From positions 1 to 64,000 of the forward strand of contig JBAYGT010000013.1 of the NCBI GenBank assembly GCA_041666525.1: a DNA stretch of 64,000 nucleotides. Direction: 5' to 3'. The translations under genes were made by a program, and so were the position numbers. Under the pieces are notes generated by a model. That model made no database searches, had not been told where the DNA came from, and saw only the letters and a program-made list of their open reading frames with translations. The first letter of the stretch is position 1, and the number at the start of each line of letters is the position of its first letter. This DNA is from JBAXTZ01 sp041666525. GTDB lineage: Bacteria; Bacillota; Negativicutes; JBAXTZ01. This document shows positions 62,594 to 64,000 of this stretch, one piece after another.

Positions 62594-63952
62594 CTATTCG
62601 CAATAATCAAATTCACAAGTGAAGTGCCGCAACGCTTTTGGCGCTTTGGCAATCTTCATACCGCGGGCGTTGGCGCGATTTTGGAATACTTCCTCAACAA
62701 CTTCGGCGACATATTCCATGTGCGACTGGGTATAGACTCGGCGCGGGATTGCCAGTCGTACTAATTCCAGTCCTTTGTAGTCGCCGTGCTCATTGAACAT
62801 TACGCTGCCGATTTCACAACTGCGGATGCCACCGGCTTTGTAAAGTTCGCAAGCCAGCACCTGTCCGGGCAATTGTTCGCGCGGGATGTGCGGATAAAAC
62901 GCCTGAGCGTCGATATAAACGGCGTGGCCGCCAGTCGGTTCGATAATTTGTACGCCGCATGCCAGTAGTTTTTCGCCGACGAATTCGGTTGAACGGATGC
63001 GGTAGAGGAGATAGTTTTCATCGAGAACTTCATACAGTCCGGTGGCCAGCGCGTCAAGGTCGCGCCCGGCCAGTCCGCCATAAGTCGGAAATCCTTCAGT
63101 AAGGATGAGGACATTTTTCGCTTCGTCAAACCACTCCTGATTGCGCATCAACAGCAAACCGCCGATATTGACGATGCCGTCTTTCTTGGCGCTGATGGTT
63201 GATGCATCGCAAAGATCAAAAATTTCGCGGACGATTTCCTTGACTGATCGGTTTTCCTGACCGGCTTCGCGGTGTTTGATAAAGTAGGCATTTTCTGCAA
63301 ACCGGCAAGCATCGAGAATAAGTGGCTTGCCATATTTGTCGCAAACGGCTTTAACGGCGCGCAGATTGGCAAGGCTTACCGGTTGGCCGCCGCCGCTGTT
63401 GTTGGTTATTGTCATCATTACTGCCGGAATATTGGCAGCTCCATATTCTGCAAAGCAGCGCTCGAGTTTGTCGATATCCATGTTGCCTTTAAATGGATGG
63501 CGCAGCTTGGGATTATAGGCTTCGTCGATTACCAGATCAAGCGCTTTGGCGCCGGTGGCTTCGCAATTTGCGCGGGTCGTATCGAAATGGCTGTTGTTAG
63601 GAATGACTTTACCCGGACCGCCGATGACTGAGAATAGAATTTTCTCGGCAGCACGGCCCTGATGAACCGGCATGACGAGCGGTAAACCCATGATGTCATG
63701 AACGGCGGCTTCCAATCGATAAAAACTGCGGGCTCCGGCATAAGATTCATCGCCGCGCATCAATGAGGCCCATTGTTCGCTGCTCATGGCGCCAGTACCG
63801 CTGTCAGTCAATAAATCAATTATTACGTGTTCGGCGCGGAGCAAAAACAAATTGTTACCGGCGGCTTTCAGATAGCGTTCGCGTTCTTCACGAGTGGTCA
63901 TGGATATTGGTTCTACCATCTTGATTCGGAAAGGTTCAATTATGGTTTTCAT
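62594..63952 (-). CDS. tnaA: Tryptophanase (beta-eliminating, TnaA-like)
   Basis: A 452-aa PLP-dependent beta-eliminating lyase. The start EPFRIKMVEPISMTTREER, the DLLTDSGTGAMS and MRGDESYAG segments, and HQGRAAEK are common to tryptophanase and tyrosine phenol-lyase. The PLP lysine is K257 in SAKKDG. Specificity positions favour tryptophan: HFDTT has Asp where tyrosine phenol-lyases have Thr, SCEIGS replaces the MERG Arg, and LRHFTC has His rather than Phe. It converts tryptophan to indole, pyruvate and ammonia. GGAG lies 6 nt before the ATG. Any leader peptide would lie beyond the window. Confidence 0.9.
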   Translation of the reverse strand: MKTIIEPFRIKMVEPISMTTREERERYLKAAGNNLFLLRAEHVIIDLLTDSGTGAMSSEQWASLMRGDESYAGARSFYRLEAAVHDIMGLPLVMPVHQGRAAEKILFSVIGGPGKVIPNNSHFDTTRANCEATGAKALDLVIDEAYNPKLRHPFKGNMDIDKLERCFAEYGAANIPAVMMTITNNSGGGQPVSLANLRAVKAVCDKYGKPLILDACRFAENAYFIKHREAGQENRSVKEIVREIFDLCDASTISAKKDGIVNIGGLLLMRNQEWFDEAKNVLILTEGFPTYGGLAGRDLDALATGLYEVLDENYLLYRIRSTEFVGEKLLACGVQIIEPTGGHAVYIDAQAFYPHIPREQLPGQVLACELYKAGGIRSCEIGSVMFNEHGDYKGLELVRLAIPRRVYTQSHMEYVAEVVEEVFQNRANARGMKIAKAPKALRHFTCEFDYCE

Positions 63953-64000
63953 CTGTAACTCCTGAACGTTATTTGTCTCATAAATTAGTAAATTCGACGC

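Noticed and set aside
62594..63952. Tyrosine phenol-lyase
   Set aside because: The residues at the three known specificity positions are of the tryptophanase type.

Overview
The window looks like chromosome of an anaerobic, fermentative, moderately low-GC Bacillota (Firmicutes) bacterium. The main evidence is the conserved string rpmE-yqhQ(DUF1385)-prfA-prmC-ywlC-(LMW-PTP/rpiB)-ywlG-glyA-upp at 51.4-59.1 kb. The gatCAB operon, butyrate kinase, PTS permeases and a hydrolase with a copper-amine-oxidase-N type domain fit as well. No rRNA is present, so a finer assignment (Clostridia or Negativicutes) is inference. Coding density is high, and most genes from 12 to 49 kb are on the plus strand.

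Layout. 0-0.5 kb: the 3' end (domains V and VI) of a group II intron abuts an XRE regulator. 0.6-5 kb: a secreted endonuclease/exonuclease/phosphatase-fold hydrolase, a sugar-binding protein, an NfeD-stomatin pair, YwbE and a TfoX C-domain protein. 5-8.5 kb: an amino-acid-binding lipoprotein, a cyclic 2,3-diphosphoglycerate synthetase homologue, an exported orphan and two tRNA-Leu genes. 8.5-11.7 kb: an MFS transporter with a secreted tandem lipase-like protein that lacks both nucleophiles. 11.86-12.04 kb: a probable 6S RNA, followed by a CHASE4-HAMP-HD-GYP protein. 13.8-24.9 kb: nucleoside phosphorylase, carboxylesterase, solute-binding lipoprotein, threonine aldolase, rarA, buk, a P-loop ATPase, a Nudix hydrolase, xerD, deoB and tRNA-Arg. 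25-28 kb: VanX-like dipeptidase, EcsC, methyltransferase, HAD phosphatase. 28-35 kb: a carbohydrate block with a BadF-type sugar kinase, PTS IIB and IIC, an Ntn-type isoaspartyl peptidase, a GH4 glycosidase, HPr and a second IIC. 35-48 kb: ligA, a beta-lactamase-fold hydrolase, gatCAB, a Lon-like protease, rlmD, uvrC and a second HAD phosphatase. 48-51 kb: a zinc phospholipase C-like protein and a YfcC transporter. 51-59 kb: the conserved translation/one-carbon string. 59-64 kb: a third PTS IIC, an FAD reductase, an SDR and tryptophanase.

How the genes work together. The 28-33 kb block is coherent for uptake of a beta-linked disaccharide, possibly diacetylchitobiose: PTS phosphorylation, GH4 cleavage of the 6-phospho-disaccharide, and ATP-dependent phosphorylation of the released sugar. 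It lacks EIIA and Enzyme I. Three solute-binding proteins have no permease or ATPase next to them. GatCAB supplies transamidated Gln-tRNA and/or Asn-tRNA and is translationally coupled to the Lon-like protease.

The most unusual items are the LMW-PTP/RpiB fusion whose phosphatase nucleophile Cys is Asp, the duplicated lipase-like protein with both serines replaced, the Lon-like protease with an altered Walker A, the structured repeat at 33.5 kb, and the group II intron end next to the XRE gene. No CRISPR array, prophage or intact IS is seen. The window is mostly ordinary core genome, and I did not find a clearly new multi-gene system.
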